Counted from the first letter of the stretch, positions 17,942 to 26,703 are shown. The stretch is 64,000 nt of DNA from CALVGQ01 sp031551965 (GCA_031551965.1 JAVBMW010000009.1:158470-222469), one strand, 5' to 3'. A program made the numbers and translations. The notes: generated from the letters alone by a model not told the origin.

Positions 17942-20257
17942 TTAATCCCTCAAAGCTTCTTTTAGAACCTGATCCATTGTTTCAACAGGGACAAAGCGAA
18001 TTGAACTCTTTACTGTTTCAGGAAGGTCGTCCAAATCCTTTACATTGTTTTTAGGGATAACAACCGTTGTAATACCACAACGATGAGCTGCCATTGATTT
18101 TTCACGAAGTCCACCAATTGGTAATACGTTTCCACGAAGAGTGACTTCTCCTGTCATTGCAAGATCAGCACTTACTGGTTTGTTTGTAAGGACAGAAACT
18201 AAAGCGGTAGTCAGTGTAACTCCAGCGCTTGGACCATCTTTTGGTACAGCACCTTCTGGTACGTGGATATGAATGTCATGGTTTTCAAAGAATTTTGAAT
18301 CAATGTTGTAAAGCGCTGCATTACTCTTAACATAGTCAAGGGCGATCGAAGTACTTTCTTTCATAACATCACCCAATTGCCCAGTAACGATCAATTGACC
18401 TTTTCCATCAAAGGTAGTTACTTCAACTGGCAAAACGTCTCCACCGAAGGAAGTATACGCAAGACCTGTAACCACTCCAACTTGATTCTTATCTTCTTTT
18501 TTACCGTATTCGAATTTTTCTTTACCGATCCATTCAACGATCATTTCTTTAGTCACTACAACTTCTGTCTTGTTTTCTTTTAATACTGCAAGAACAGTTT
18601 TACGACATAGTGCCGCAATGAGACGTTCTAATTGACGAACTCCAGCTTCACGAGTATAAAAACGAATTAGATAAAGGATCATTTCATCAGCTAATGTAAA
18701 TTGACCATCCTTTAATCCATTTTCTTTCATTTGCTTAGTAATTAAATGACGTCTAGCGATTTCCATTTTTTCAAGCTCAGTATAAGAAGGTAAATTAATA
18801 ATCTCTAAACGATCACGCAATGCTTCAGGAATGTTTTCCAAGTAGTTTGCGGTCGCAATAAACATTACTTTTGATAGATCATAAGGTTCTTCTAAATAGT
18901 GATCTGAGAACTGACTGTTTTGTTCAGGGTCAAGCACCTCAAGCATAGCACTAGCTGGATCTCCTTTGTAGTCAGAAGCCATTTTATCAATTTCATCTAT
19001 TAAAAACACTGGATTGATAACCCCTGCTTTTTTCATTCCTTGAATAAAACGACCAGGCATACTTCCTAAATAAGTTCTACGATGCCCTCTGATTTCAGAT
19101 TCATCATGAACTCCTCCTAATGATACTTTTACAAAACGACGATCTAAAGCACGTGCAATAGAGTTCGCAAGTGAGGTTTTTCCTACTCCTGGAGGACCGA
19201 CTAAACATAAGATCGGTGAATTTAAAGATTGGGTCATTTGTTTAACAGCCAAATACTCTAAAATTCTTTCTTTCACTTTTTCAAGTCCAAAATGATCATC
19301 ATCCAAACGCTTTTGAACTAGATCAAGGTCTTCATTGTCTGTCGATTCTTGCCACCAAGGTGTTTTCAATAACCAGTCAATATAAGTACGCACTACGCCA
19401 GATTCTCCGGCAGCAGCAGGAAGCATTTCAAATCGTGCTAATTCTTCCAATGCTTTTTCCTTAACATTTTTTGGATAAGGGTTTTCTTCGATCATTTTAC
19501 GGATCAAATCACTATCATCAGTAGCACTGGAGACATCCCCAAGCTCTTCTTTGATCGCTCTTAATTTTTCACGTAAATAATAATCCTTTTGATTATCTTC
19601 CATACGATCTTTGACTTTATCATTGATTTGATTATCAATTAAAGACATTTGTCTTTCTCTTTCAATCAAGGCAAGTACTTTGATCAATCGTTCATTGATA
19701 GCACAAGTTTCCAAAAAATCTTGTTTGGTTTCAAAAGAAGAAGGAAAGTACTGACAGAATTGGTCAGCAAGAGCTCCTGCAGTCATTCCTTTAGTAAGTT
19801 GTGTTATCACTTCAGCAGGGAATGTTTTAACTACATTGGAGATTAAACTAAACTCATCATTAATTTTTCTGACAAGTGCTGCTTCTTCAACACTGTTTTC
19901 GACGATATCTTCCTCAGGTTTGACCGTAGCAAAAAACATTGGATCAGTATTTAAATACTCTACCAAACTCGCTCTTTTGATACCACGGAATGTTACACGA
20001 TAAAATCCATCTTTTTTACGGATATGTTTGATACTACATAATGTCCCAAACGTATAAAAATCACTATAAGTTGGTTCTTCAACCATAATATCCTTTTGAC
20101 TTGTCAGCCAGCAATAACCATCAAATTCTTCCTCAGCTTTGTCTACTGCATTGATGCTTTTAGTACGGCCAACTTCAATCATAATATCTTGGCCAGGAAA
20201 CACTACGATACCTCGTGTTCCTACTACTGGCAAGTTACAATTTAAACTTAAGTCCAT
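17942..20257 (-). CDS. lon: ATP-dependent protease Lon (LonA)
   Basis: A soluble homo-oligomeric AAA+ serine protease for misfolded and regulatory proteins. The N-terminal LON domain covers about 1-200, followed by a coiled coil and the AAA+ module with Walker A GPPGVGKTS (about 353) and Walker B FLIDEIDKM (about 418). The protease domain has catalytic Ser in PKDGPSAG (about 676) and catalytic Lys in LREKSMAAH (about 719). The 771 residues are typical. GGAGG precedes the ATG. It follows tig after a hairpin, so it is probably partly co-transcribed from the CIRCE-flanked tig promoter. Confidence 0.95.
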   Translation of the reverse strand: MDLSLNCNLPVVGTRGIVVFPGQDIMIEVGRTKSINAVDKAEEEFDGYCWLTSQKDIMVEEPTYSDFYTFGTLCSIKHIRKKDGFYRVTFRGIKRASLVEYLNTDPMFFATVKPEEDIVENSVEEAALVRKINDEFSLISNVVKTFPAEVITQLTKGMTAGALADQFCQYFPSSFETKQDFLETCAINERLIKVLALIERERQMSLIDNQINDKVKDRMEDNQKDYYLREKLRAIKEELGDVSSATDDSDLIRKMIEENPYPKNVKEKALEELARFEMLPAAAGESGVVRTYIDWLLKTPWWQESTDNEDLDLVQKRLDDDHFGLEKVKERILEYLAVKQMTQSLNSPILCLVGPPGVGKTSLANSIARALDRRFVKVSLGGVHDESEIRGHRRTYLGSMPGRFIQGMKKAGVINPVFLIDEIDKMASDYKGDPASAMLEVLDPEQNSQFSDHYLEEPYDLSKVMFIATANYLENIPEALRDRLEIINLPSYTELEKMEIARRHLITKQMKENGLKDGQFTLADEMILYLIRFYTREAGVRQLERLIAALCRKTVLAVLKENKTEVVVTKEMIVEWIGKEKFEYGKKEDKNQVGVVTGLAYTSFGGDVLPVEVTTFDGKGQLIVTGQLGDVMKESTSIALDYVKSNAALYNIDSKFFENHDIHIHVPEGAVPKDGPSAGVTLTTALVSVLTNKPVSADLAMTGEVTLRGNVLPIGGLREKSMAAHRCGITTVVIPKNNVKDLDDLPETVKSSIRFVPVETMDQVLKEALRD

Positions 20258-20285
20258 TTTTTATTCCTCCATTTCTATAAAGGTC

Positions 20286-20306
20286 AAAAAAGACGCGAAG
20301 CGTCTT
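20286..20306 (-). terminator. Intercistronic terminator between tig and lon
   Basis: Minus-strand perfect stem AAGACGC-TTC-GCGTCTT followed by further T. It starts within the tig stop codon. No clear promoter is visible in the 28 bases left before lon, so it probably acts as a partial attenuator rather than a full stop. Confidence 0.8.
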
Positions 20307-21573
20307 ACTTTGATGAGTCTTTTACAATATCTACTGCTTTTCTAAGTCTTAGATCATAGTGGATATTGTCAGATGAAATAAGTTCTTTAACTTTACTTAC
20401 TTCCATACTGTATGCTTCAGCAATTTCATTGTATTCTTTTTCAATTTCTTCAGCTGTTGGATCACATTTTTCCTCAGTAGCTACCGCTTCAAGTACTAAA
20501 CGAGATTTAACGCGAGTTGTTGCATCACCATGGAATTGTTCTTTAAGTCCATCAATAGTTTGACCTGTAATTTGCATAAATTGGTCTAGACTGAATCCTT
20601 GACGTTGCATACGACTTGCATATTCTTGAATCATTTGTTCAACTTCTTGTTCAACCATGACTTCAGGAATAGCTACAGTTGCATTATCCATAACTTGTTG
20701 CATTAATTTATCCAATGCAGCATTTTCAGCTTCAACTTTTTTATTACTATTTAATTGTTCAGTAATATGAGCTTTTAACTGTTCTAAAGTATCCACATTT
20801 TCAATGTTTGCATCTTTAGCAAGTTCATCATCAAGCTCAGGTAACTGACGAGTTTTAATTTCATTTACTTTTACTTTAAATACTACTGGAGCTCCAGCAA
20901 GTTCTACAGCTTGATAGTTTTCAGGGAAAGTAACATTGATATCTTTTTCTTCATTTACTTTCATTCCAACAACTTGTTCCTCAAAACCTGGAATAAAGCT
21001 TCCTGATCCAATTTCAAGTGGATAGTTTTCACCTTTTCCACCTTCAAAGGCAACTTCATCTTTGAAACCTTCAAAATCGATTACAGCAGTATCACCATTT
21101 ACAACTTCACCTTCTTTAACTACAAGTTCAGCAAAGTTATCTTGGATTTTAGTAAGTTCTGCATTTACTTCTTCCTCAGTAGCTACTTCTGCATTAACTT
21201 CATAGTTCAACCCTTTGTATTCTCCTAGAGCTACTACAGGTTTAACAGTACATGTGAATGTATAAGAAACTTTTTCTGCATTGATTTCATCGATTCCAAG
21301 TTCTGGACGAGCGATCAACCAAAGATTATGCTCTTCAATTCCTTCTTCTAAAACTTTTTGAGCTTCGCTTTCAGCAGCTTCCATCCAAACATTTTGTTCA
21401 GAAATTTGTTTTTCAATTAATTTCTTAGGGGCTTTCCCTTTTCTGAAACCTTCGATTTCTACATTAGCAGCTAATTTATCAAAAGCTTTAACTTTAGCGT
21501 TTTCCCATCTTGTTCCATCAACAACAGCTTTTAATTCTCCTGTTGAATTTTCTTTCATTGTCCAAATTGACAT
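20305..21573 (-). CDS. tig: Trigger factor
   Basis: A ribosome-bound chaperone and peptidyl-prolyl isomerase. The N-terminal ribosome-binding domain contains the signature GFRKGKAP (about 44-51). The FKBP-type domain holds DTAVIDFEGF and IGSGSFIPGFEEQVVGM (about 155-205), followed by the helical chaperone arms. I chose the ATG at 21573 (MSIWTMKEN), with AGGAGG nine bases upstream, over an in-frame ATG at 21600 that precedes this ribosome site. About 422 residues is normal. It is followed by lon and engB without the usual clpX between them. Confidence 0.93.
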   Translation of the reverse strand: MSIWTMKENSTGELKAVVDGTRWENAKVKAFDKLAANVEIEGFRKGKAPKKLIEKQISEQNVWMEAAESEAQKVLEEGIEEHNLWLIARPELGIDEINAEKVSYTFTCTVKPVVALGEYKGLNYEVNAEVATEEEVNAELTKIQDNFAELVVKEGEVVNGDTAVIDFEGFKDEVAFEGGKGENYPLEIGSGSFIPGFEEQVVGMKVNEEKDINVTFPENYQAVELAGAPVVFKVKVNEIKTRQLPELDDELAKDANIENVDTLEQLKAHITEQLNSNKKVEAENAALDKLMQQVMDNATVAIPEVMVEQEVEQMIQEYASRMQRQGFSLDQFMQITGQTIDGLKEQFHGDATTRVKSRLVLEAVATEEKCDPTAEEIEKEYNEIAEAYSMEVSKVKELISSDNIHYDLRLRKAVDIVKDSSK

Positions 21574-21671
21574 GTGATTTTTCCTCCTAATATCAGCCAT
21601 ACCATTATATCAAATATCTTTCAAATATCAATTAATATTCAATTAGTAGTTACTGATTATTCCTTTCGATT

Positions 21672-21698
21672 TTAGCACTCATGCTTTTCATCTGCTAA
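21672..21698. promoter_or_regulatory. CIRCE-like HrcA operator 1 (promoter-proximal to tig)
   Basis: Plus-strand arms TTAGCACTC (21672-21680) and ATCTGCTAA (21690-21698) are separated by exactly nine bases. The CIRCE consensus is TTAGCACTC-N9-GAGTGCTAA: the left arm matches 9 of 9 and the right arm 6 of 9. It lies just downstream of the tig -10. Confidence 0.75.
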
Positions 21699-21699
21699 A

Positions 21700-21728
21700 A
21701 GTATATGCTAATTTCTTAGCACTGTCAA
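21700..21728 (-). promoter_or_regulatory. tig: tig promoter
   Basis: Minus-strand -35 TTGACA (21723-21728), 17-base spacer and -10 TATACT (21700-21705). The -35 falls inside CIRCE-like element 2, and element 1 starts two bases past the -10. Confidence 0.85.
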
Positions 21729-21742
21729 CAGTATTGTGCTAA
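21716..21742. promoter_or_regulatory. CIRCE-like HrcA operator 2 (over the tig -35)
   Basis: Plus-strand arms TTAGCACTG (21716-21724) and TTGTGCTAA (21734-21742) with a nine-base spacer. They match the CIRCE arms 8 of 9 and 7 of 9. The element covers the -35 hexamer of the tig promoter, the position expected for HrcA repression. Confidence 0.75.
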
Positions 21743-21752
21743 ACTTTCAAAT

Positions 21753-22475
21753 TTAACCTTCGATTTTCTTCAAGTTCATCAATGGCACATTACTTAATCC
21801 AGTTTTCTCTAGTAATGATTCAAATATCGAATCATCATCAAAATAAGAACCAACTTCTTTAACAATACTTAAAGCTAAATGCAAAGCATCATCTTCTTCA
21901 TAAGCTTGAGGTAAGATCAGATAACATTGCTGGATCAAACATTGATGACAAAGATTTAGAAATGAAGGATCTTCATTTTCATACCATTCGCACAAATATT
22001 TAAACGCTGAATTATATCCATCTGTTTCAGCAGGTTTTTCAGCATACCTTGGAATAAAGGTAATTGTTTGTCCATCACGCTCAACGGTAACCTCATCTGA
22101 AATCATCTGATCGATCAATGTCTCTATCAACAATGATTGAAGATTAAGATGTGGATTACCATCAAAAAAATGTTGTATCGCTCCCATAAAAGGTCGCGCA
22201 TGATAATGATTCAAAGCTTCAACAGCTTGCAGTTGCATACTTGGATCACCCATCAAATACTCTTCAATGTCTTCTTGGGACAATAACTTCAAACTACTTG
22301 TCTTCTTAGAACGCACATCCTTTTCAAGTTCATGAAGCAACTTTTCAACATCAGCAGGAATATAGGGCATATCCAATTCATTCTTAATTAATCGCGTCGC
22401 TTGATCGAGTTGATTATCATTAATCATTTCAGTTATCTTATTTAATATTTCTTCATAGTAATTAGTTTCCATCAT
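21753..22475 (-). CDS. Helical protein, possibly DUF3196 (TPR-like)
   Basis: A 240-residue cytoplasmic acidic protein. The N-terminal 55 residues look like a TPR-type helical pair ending in LDMPYIPADVEKLLHELE, which I associate with the DUF3196 family of Mollicutes and relatives. The rest is helical with no catalytic motif that I recognise. The start (two adjacent ATGs) follows AGAGG. It lies upstream of the tig heat-shock promoter on the same strand. Function unknown. Confidence 0.7.
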   Translation of the reverse strand: MMETNYYEEILNKITEMINDNQLDQATRLIKNELDMPYIPADVEKLLHELEKDVRSKKTSSLKLLSQEDIEEYLMGDPSMQLQAVEALNHYHARPFMGAIQHFFDGNPHLNLQSLLIETLIDQMISDEVTVERDGQTITFIPRYAEKPAETDGYNSAFKYLCEWYENEDPSFLNLCHQCLIQQCYLILPQAYEEDDALHLALSIVKEVGSYFDDDSIFESLLEKTGLSNVPLMNLKKIEG

Positions 22476-22567
22476 AATCCTCTTTTTATACTTCTTTAAT
22501 ACATCGAATTATATCATATCCAAAATTAACTGGCACTAAATTTACACGGTCTTATCCACTCCCGAGT

Positions 22568-22688
22568 TTAGAAGCTAATATAGCACATGAATACTGAATA
22601 AATCTTTAAACATTGAGCTATTTCAAATGTTTTTTTGTCAATATTTAATGAAGCAATCATTTTTACCGTTTCTTCTTGTTATTGCCAT
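22568..22688 (-). pseudogene. Remnant of a gene, possibly Rpn-family nuclease
   Basis: A good start signal is present: extended -10 TGGTATAAT (22718-22723) and GGAGG before an ATG at 22688. That frame closes after 16 codons. Another frame then reads EETVKMIASLNIDKKTFEIA, resembling the C-terminal tail of Rpn/PD-(D/E)XK transposase-like proteins. This looks like an internal deletion that joined the two ends of a gene. The family name is a weak call. Confidence 0.35.
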
Positions 22689-22736
22689 ATGCTTTTCCTC
22701 CTATACTAACCACCTTTATTATACCATTTTTGGCAT

Positions 22737-22759
22737 TAAAAAAGGCAGATAGTTTGCCT
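22737..22759 (-). terminator. Terminator downstream of the bacteriocin ABC genes
   Basis: Minus-strand stem AGGCA / TGCCT with a seven-base loop, followed by TTTTTT. It would end transcripts coming from the ABC gene at 23123 and the fragment after it. Confidence 0.7.
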
Positions 22760-22895
22760 CAAATGGTGTATAGAAGTCTGTTATCTGTCTCATTTAGTTT
22801 ATCACTTTCTCCGCAAAATAAAAAGACTGTCGATTTTCTTTGTCAACAGCCTGACAAGATTTCAAATATCCTGTCTAGATTCTATTTGTAATATT

Positions 22896-23099
22896 TTATT
22901 TAATTTTCTTATCAAGAACATAGGCAAGCACAAATAATGCTCCCCATATTAAAAACATAGGATGAACGTAAGCAGCTATTGTATGTTGAACAATGTTTAC
23001 TGACCAATTAACAAGATAACCATGTAATAAGAATGCTGCCAAAGGAAACATGAGAAATGCAAAGCTTACATCTAATAAGTAGATAATATATATTTTAGC
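22896..23099 (-). pseudogene. 3' fragment of a membrane protein gene
   Basis: A 67-codon open stretch that begins right after an in-frame TAG and has no convincing start. It encodes three hydrophobic segments, with FLLHGYLVNW, AAYVHPMF and a basic DKKIK tail. The LLHG stretch followed by two membrane helices is reminiscent of the C-terminal end of acyltransferase-3 family proteins, but this is weak. It is probably a decayed cargo gene downstream of the bacteriocin transporter. Confidence 0.4.
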
Positions 23100-23122
23100 C
23101 TATTAAACTACGAATTATTGCA

Positions 23123-23752
23123 TTATAATTCAATTTTATTATCACACAATTCTTTTAACTCATTGTCATGTGTCACAATAATTATTGTCTTTCCTTGATC
23201 CTTTAACTTGCAAAGAAGTGAGAAAACCTCCATCTTATTTTGTTCATCTAAACTTCCAGTAGGCTCATCTGCTAAGATAAGTTGACAAGGCTTGATTAAT
23301 AAACGAGCTACAGCAATTCTTTGTTGCTCACCACCAGAGCATTCAGATATCTTCTTTTTTTCAAACCCTGCTAATCCTACTTTTTCTAAAGCTTCTGCTA
23401 TTTTTAAATCTGCATCTTTAATTTTATGCTCTTCAATAGCAATTTTCATATTATATGCAACAGTCTTATCGTCAACTAATGCGAAATTTTGAAACAAGTA
23501 TCCAATATGATTTCTTAACATTTTCTTAGCTTGTCTACTTCCAGGTTTAATATTAACTTGATCAAACAAGATTAACGAACCCTCTTGGAAAGAGTCTAGT
23601 AAACCTATCAAATTTAATAGCGTACTTTTACCACAACCAGATTTACCTGTAATTGAAGTAATTTTCCCATCTTGAAACTCGTAACTAAAATCACGAATCA
23701 CTTGATGTTCACCATAGGATTTTTTTATATTTTTACATACACACAGGCTCAT
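23123..23752 (-). CDS. Bacteriocin-export ABC transporter ATPase (lactococcin 972 group)
   Basis: A 209-residue ATPase of the LolD/MacB-like type. It has Walker A GKSGCGKSTLL (about 36-46), the signature CSGGEQQRIAVARLL (about 137) and Walker B LILADEPTGSLD (about 159), with switch His in VTHDNE. The start overlaps the stop of the membrane-protein gene (ATGA) and has AAGGAG. The pairing with a DUF1430-type protein and a secreted peptide matches lactococcin 972-type cassettes, where the ATPase works with the membrane protein in export or self-protection. Confidence 0.85.
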   Translation of the reverse strand: MSLCVCKNIKKSYGEHQVIRDFSYEFQDGKITSITGKSGCGKSTLLNLIGLLDSFQEGSLILFDQVNIKPGSRQAKKMLRNHIGYLFQNFALVDDKTVAYNMKIAIEEHKIKDADLKIAEALEKVGLAGFEKKKISECSGGEQQRIAVARLLIKPCQLILADEPTGSLDEQNKMEVFSLLCKLKDQGKTIIIVTHDNELKELCDNKIEL

Positions 23753-25800
23753 ATGTCTTCTCCTTTTAAATTTATATTAAAATCATTTCTTTTTATCATT
23801 ATAAATATTGTTCCAAAATAAATAATTAATATCGTAAAAAATATAGAACAAGATACATCTTGTAACAGTGGTCGATTATAAAACAATAAAATAGTTACCG
23901 GAATAAGAATTATAATAAATTGAGCAATCAAATTTTTATGCACTTGATAAAATCCTTGACCATGCAGATTACGAATCGCTATTTCCTTTTGATTAATTTT
24001 TAGATAAAATTCGGTAAATTGATACACCAATAAACATGTAACAGCTAAATATTTAACGATTTCTAAAGCAAGAGACATTATATATGGTTTATAGGCTTCG
24101 ATTCTACTCATTGAAGCCTCCTTAACACTTCTAGTTATAATTGTAATGTTTAACCCAAAATCTTTAGCAAGCTTATTTAATTCACTTTCAGAATATAATG
24201 TGAAGTTATAGTTATCTGGAAGATTAACTATCATATTGCTTTGTTCAGTTTCAACGATTAAAACTGATTCCTTAGTACAATTTCGATATTTCAATAAAGA
24301 AACAAAGTCAGTGGTGATAACGGAAAATGATTGAGATTCAACAAAATCTGTTCCATTGACATATCCCATTTTTAAATACATTTTTTGAGTATTTAACACC
24401 TTAACAGAACTTGGAAATATTATCGTTGTTTTATTATCATCTAAAATTTCAATTTGATTTCCAGTTGAATCTTTTATAAAAAAGTTATTATAATAATTCA
24501 AATTTACAGTGTACACCGGAATATATTTATTAGTAGAATATATCAAGATATTCTCAACACCATCTTCTTTTTTTTTAAGGCTGAATGAATAGCGAGGTAT
24601 TTGCAACATTCCGTTATTATCCAAATACTTTCGAAAATTAACTAGATTTTCATTATCGATTTTTTCATTTTGATAAATCTGATAAAATAAGTTATAATCC
24701 TTAAATTCACTTACGAAATATTTATGAATTTTTATCTCGTGCAATCCATCAAAAATTAACTTAACATTATTAAATTGACCATTTATAAATAGCATTACAA
24801 ATAATGTTAGTATTGTTAAATTAATATTGAGCAAAACATTTAGTTTTTTATTTTCGTTTCCAATAAACGATAATTTACTTGCAAACAATATTAACGATCC
24901 ATATCCAACTAATAAGGCTAAATTAAATACAACCCAAGTATAGCTCATATATTTGTAAAAACTATAAGAATATTGATTAATAGGAAGTTGATATAAAACC
25001 GCAAGACAAAAAATGCTAAACAAATAAAGCAAAGATGAATTTATCAACATTTTTAAACTAATGGAATTAACTATAGTGAACGTTTTTTGACCAAATATAT
25101 TCCTTGTTTTTATTTCTTTTTCTCTATGAATAAAATCAGCAAACATTGTAATTGTTACCATAATGCTTATCATAATAAAGTAAGTCATTTGATAAGGTGA
25201 ACGGTCAGAAATATCTACTGGAGTTTGAGACCAATTTTCATTAATTGATATCTGACTTCCATACATATCTTTCATACTTTTTTTAAAAGCGTCATAAGTT
25301 TCTTTTGATTTCGAAAAAAACAAATACTCATTTATTGCTTCTTCATCTTTTATAATTTGATTAAAAGGCTTTATCATAATGTTTTCATTTTTAAACATAA
25401 AAACGATTCCATCAGCATCTATATTTTTTTGAAGGGTATAGTATCCACCTTCATATAAATCATAAAAATCAATAGAATCACTTTTTATTATAGCTAGTTT
25501 TTCATCAAGCTCTTGTTGATTTATAGCTACATATTTGATTTCAGTTTCTGCAACTTCAACAAGATTTCCATAAATAAGTATAGCATCATATTTTTTAGCT
25601 AACGTTATACTAGTCTTAATAAAATCATCAACTTCATCGTGTTCTATCTTAAAGCTTATAGAAGCTGCAAATTCCTTATCGCTTACTCCAAATACTTTAC
25701 TATAATATTCCCATTTATGCTCTTTAGCAAAAGATTCAAAATAAAAATCAAAACTGAAATAAGAAAAAAGCAAAATTAATATATAAAATATTTTTCTCAT
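23749..25800 (-). CDS. Bacteriocin-associated integral membrane protein (DUF1430 type)
   Basis: A 683-residue protein with one N-terminal hydrophobic segment, an extracytoplasmic region (about 25-200), four segments (about 205-340), a second large extracytoplasmic region (about 345-575) and three to four C-terminal segments. This duplicated FtsX-like layout fits the bacteriocin-associated 7TM family that accompanies lactococcin 972. It is encoded directly upstream of and coupled to an ABC ATPase. Its ribosome site is weak, so low expression relative to the peptide gene is likely. Confidence 0.75.
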   Translation of the reverse strand: MRKIFYILILLFSYFSFDFYFESFAKEHKWEYYSKVFGVSDKEFAASISFKIEHDEVDDFIKTSITLAKKYDAILIYGNLVEVAETEIKYVAINQQELDEKLAIIKSDSIDFYDLYEGGYYTLQKNIDADGIVFMFKNENIMIKPFNQIIKDEEAINEYLFFSKSKETYDAFKKSMKDMYGSQISINENWSQTPVDISDRSPYQMTYFIMISIMVTITMFADFIHREKEIKTRNIFGQKTFTIVNSISLKMLINSSLLYLFSIFCLAVLYQLPINQYSYSFYKYMSYTWVVFNLALLVGYGSLILFASKLSFIGNENKKLNVLLNINLTILTLFVMLFINGQFNNVKLIFDGLHEIKIHKYFVSEFKDYNLFYQIYQNEKIDNENLVNFRKYLDNNGMLQIPRYSFSLKKKEDGVENILIYSTNKYIPVYTVNLNYYNNFFIKDSTGNQIEILDDNKTTIIFPSSVKVLNTQKMYLKMGYVNGTDFVESQSFSVITTDFVSLLKYRNCTKESVLIVETEQSNMIVNLPDNYNFTLYSESELNKLAKDFGLNITIITRSVKEASMSRIEAYKPYIMSLALEIVKYLAVTCLLVYQFTEFYLKINQKEIAIRNLHGQGFYQVHKNLIAQFIIILIPVTILLFYNRPLLQDVSCSIFFTILIIYFGTIFIMIKRNDFNINLKGEDI

Positions 25801-25899
25801 TGTTCAAATTCTTTTCAAGAAATAATTTCCTTGCCTTTCTAAATCAATAATTACATATTATTTTATAATAGCTAATTAATATATAAGTAACTTAACTAA

Positions 25900-25930
25900 G
25901 ATAAAAGAATAGCTATGCTATTCTTTTATC
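25900..25930 (-). terminator. Strong hairpin after the bacteriocin gene (attenuator)
   Basis: A perfect 14-bp stem GATAAAAGAATAGC / GCTATTCTTTTATC with a 3-base loop. It overlaps the stop codon of the peptide gene and lies before the transporter genes. A T-rich run sits inside the descending arm and no clean T tail follows, so partial termination or 3'-end protection of the peptide mRNA is likely. Confidence 0.75.
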
Positions 25931-26255
25931 TATAAAGCGGTTGACCATATTCTATATAATAATTATGCCAGTGATTAGTTCCATCTGGATAAGATATAGC
26001 AACACCACCATATACAATCAAAGTTCTAGTGCTTGATCCATAAGAAGTAGCCCCTACGGATACTGTAACAGGATATTGTAAATCTGAATCTGGAATAAGC
26101 ATTGTGTAAGCAACTGTATAACCAGGTCCATTTGGTTCGTCATAATAAGAAACTCTCCCTCCAGGAACATACTTTGTTGCATGTTCACCAAATATTGGAG
26201 TAAAAACCATTAGCGACAACACTAGTGATAAAGCAATAATAAAATATTTTTTCAT
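25926..26255 (-). CDS. Lactococcin 972-like secreted bacteriocin precursor
   Basis: A 109-residue protein with a Sec-type signal (KKY start, hydrophobic core 4-20, likely cut near residues 23-26). The mature part of about 85 residues has no Cys and is rich in Tyr, Gly, Ser and Thr. YVPGGRVSYY aligns with the GG-x-W/V-x-Y start of lactococcin 972 peptides. GGVAISYPDG plus the aromatic ending HWHNYYIEYG aligns with their C-terminal aromatic motif. The similarity is distant; the downstream DUF1430/ATPase pair is the stronger evidence. AAGGGAG precedes the ATG. Another secreted peptide role is possible. Confidence 0.6.
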   Translation of the reverse strand: MKKYFIIALSLVLSLMVFTPIFGEHATKYVPGGRVSYYDEPNGPGYTVAYTMLIPDSDLQYPVTVSVGATSYGSSTRTLIVYGGVAISYPDGTNHWHNYYIEYGQPLYR

Positions 26256-26390
26256 ATTATTCTCCCTTCGTTTGAAAAAGATTATTTAGAATATTACAAT
26301 TATAAACTCTAGATATTTAAACTTAATAATATCTCAATAATACATTAAACTTTTTACTGAATTTGAATCAACGTTGATATGCTGTATTTA

Positions 26391-26564
26391 CTACTCCCAA
26401 AAATCTTCTCCACCATTTGTTTCATAAGTATGATGTTGTTCACAACTGCATTCTTCTTGAATACAATATCTTTCTTTATTGAAAGTGCAAGTGCACATCT
26501 TAGTAAACAAAGGTGCGACTACAAAAAGATACAACAAAATAATTTGTGTTAATTTACGTATCAT
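26391..26564 (-). CDS. Short Cys-rich membrane-anchored or secreted peptide
   Basis: A 57-codon gene. Residues 1-20 form a hydrophobic signal or anchor (RKLTQIILLYLFVVAPLF), followed by CTC, C and CSC groups and an acidic tail ending EDFWE. AGAGG six bases before the ATG supports translation. It lies between the bacteriocin gene and the regulator gene on the same strand. I recognise no family. It could be a second peptide, an immunity factor or a signalling peptide; none is shown. Confidence 0.6.
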   Translation of the reverse strand: MIRKLTQIILLYLFVVAPLFTKMCTCTFNKERYCIQEECSCEQHHTYETNGGEDFWE

Positions 26565-26703
26565 ATCCTACCTCTTTTTTTGCTAAAGCTTTAACTAATT
26601 GTAATATAACATTTAATTGTATAAAAAGAAATAAAATGGTTTTATACTATACCAAAAATTTAAAATATTGCATTATTTGTAAATTTTGATAAAAACGGTA
26701 TAT

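Larger units (their letters stand above)
22476..23122. other. Gene-poor stretch with relics
   Basis: About 650 bases between the DUF3196-like gene and the bacteriocin ABC gene. It holds no intact gene. I see, on the minus strand, a remnant with its own -10 and ribosome site (22568-22723), a terminator (22737-22759) and a hydrophobic 67-codon fragment (22896-23099). The rest is AT-rich and shows nothing recognisable. Confidence 0.6.

Noticed and set aside
22676..22891. 71-codon plus-strand frame in the gene-poor stretch
   Set aside because: It runs antisense through a promoter, ribosome site and terminator of the minus strand and has no start signal or recognisable product.
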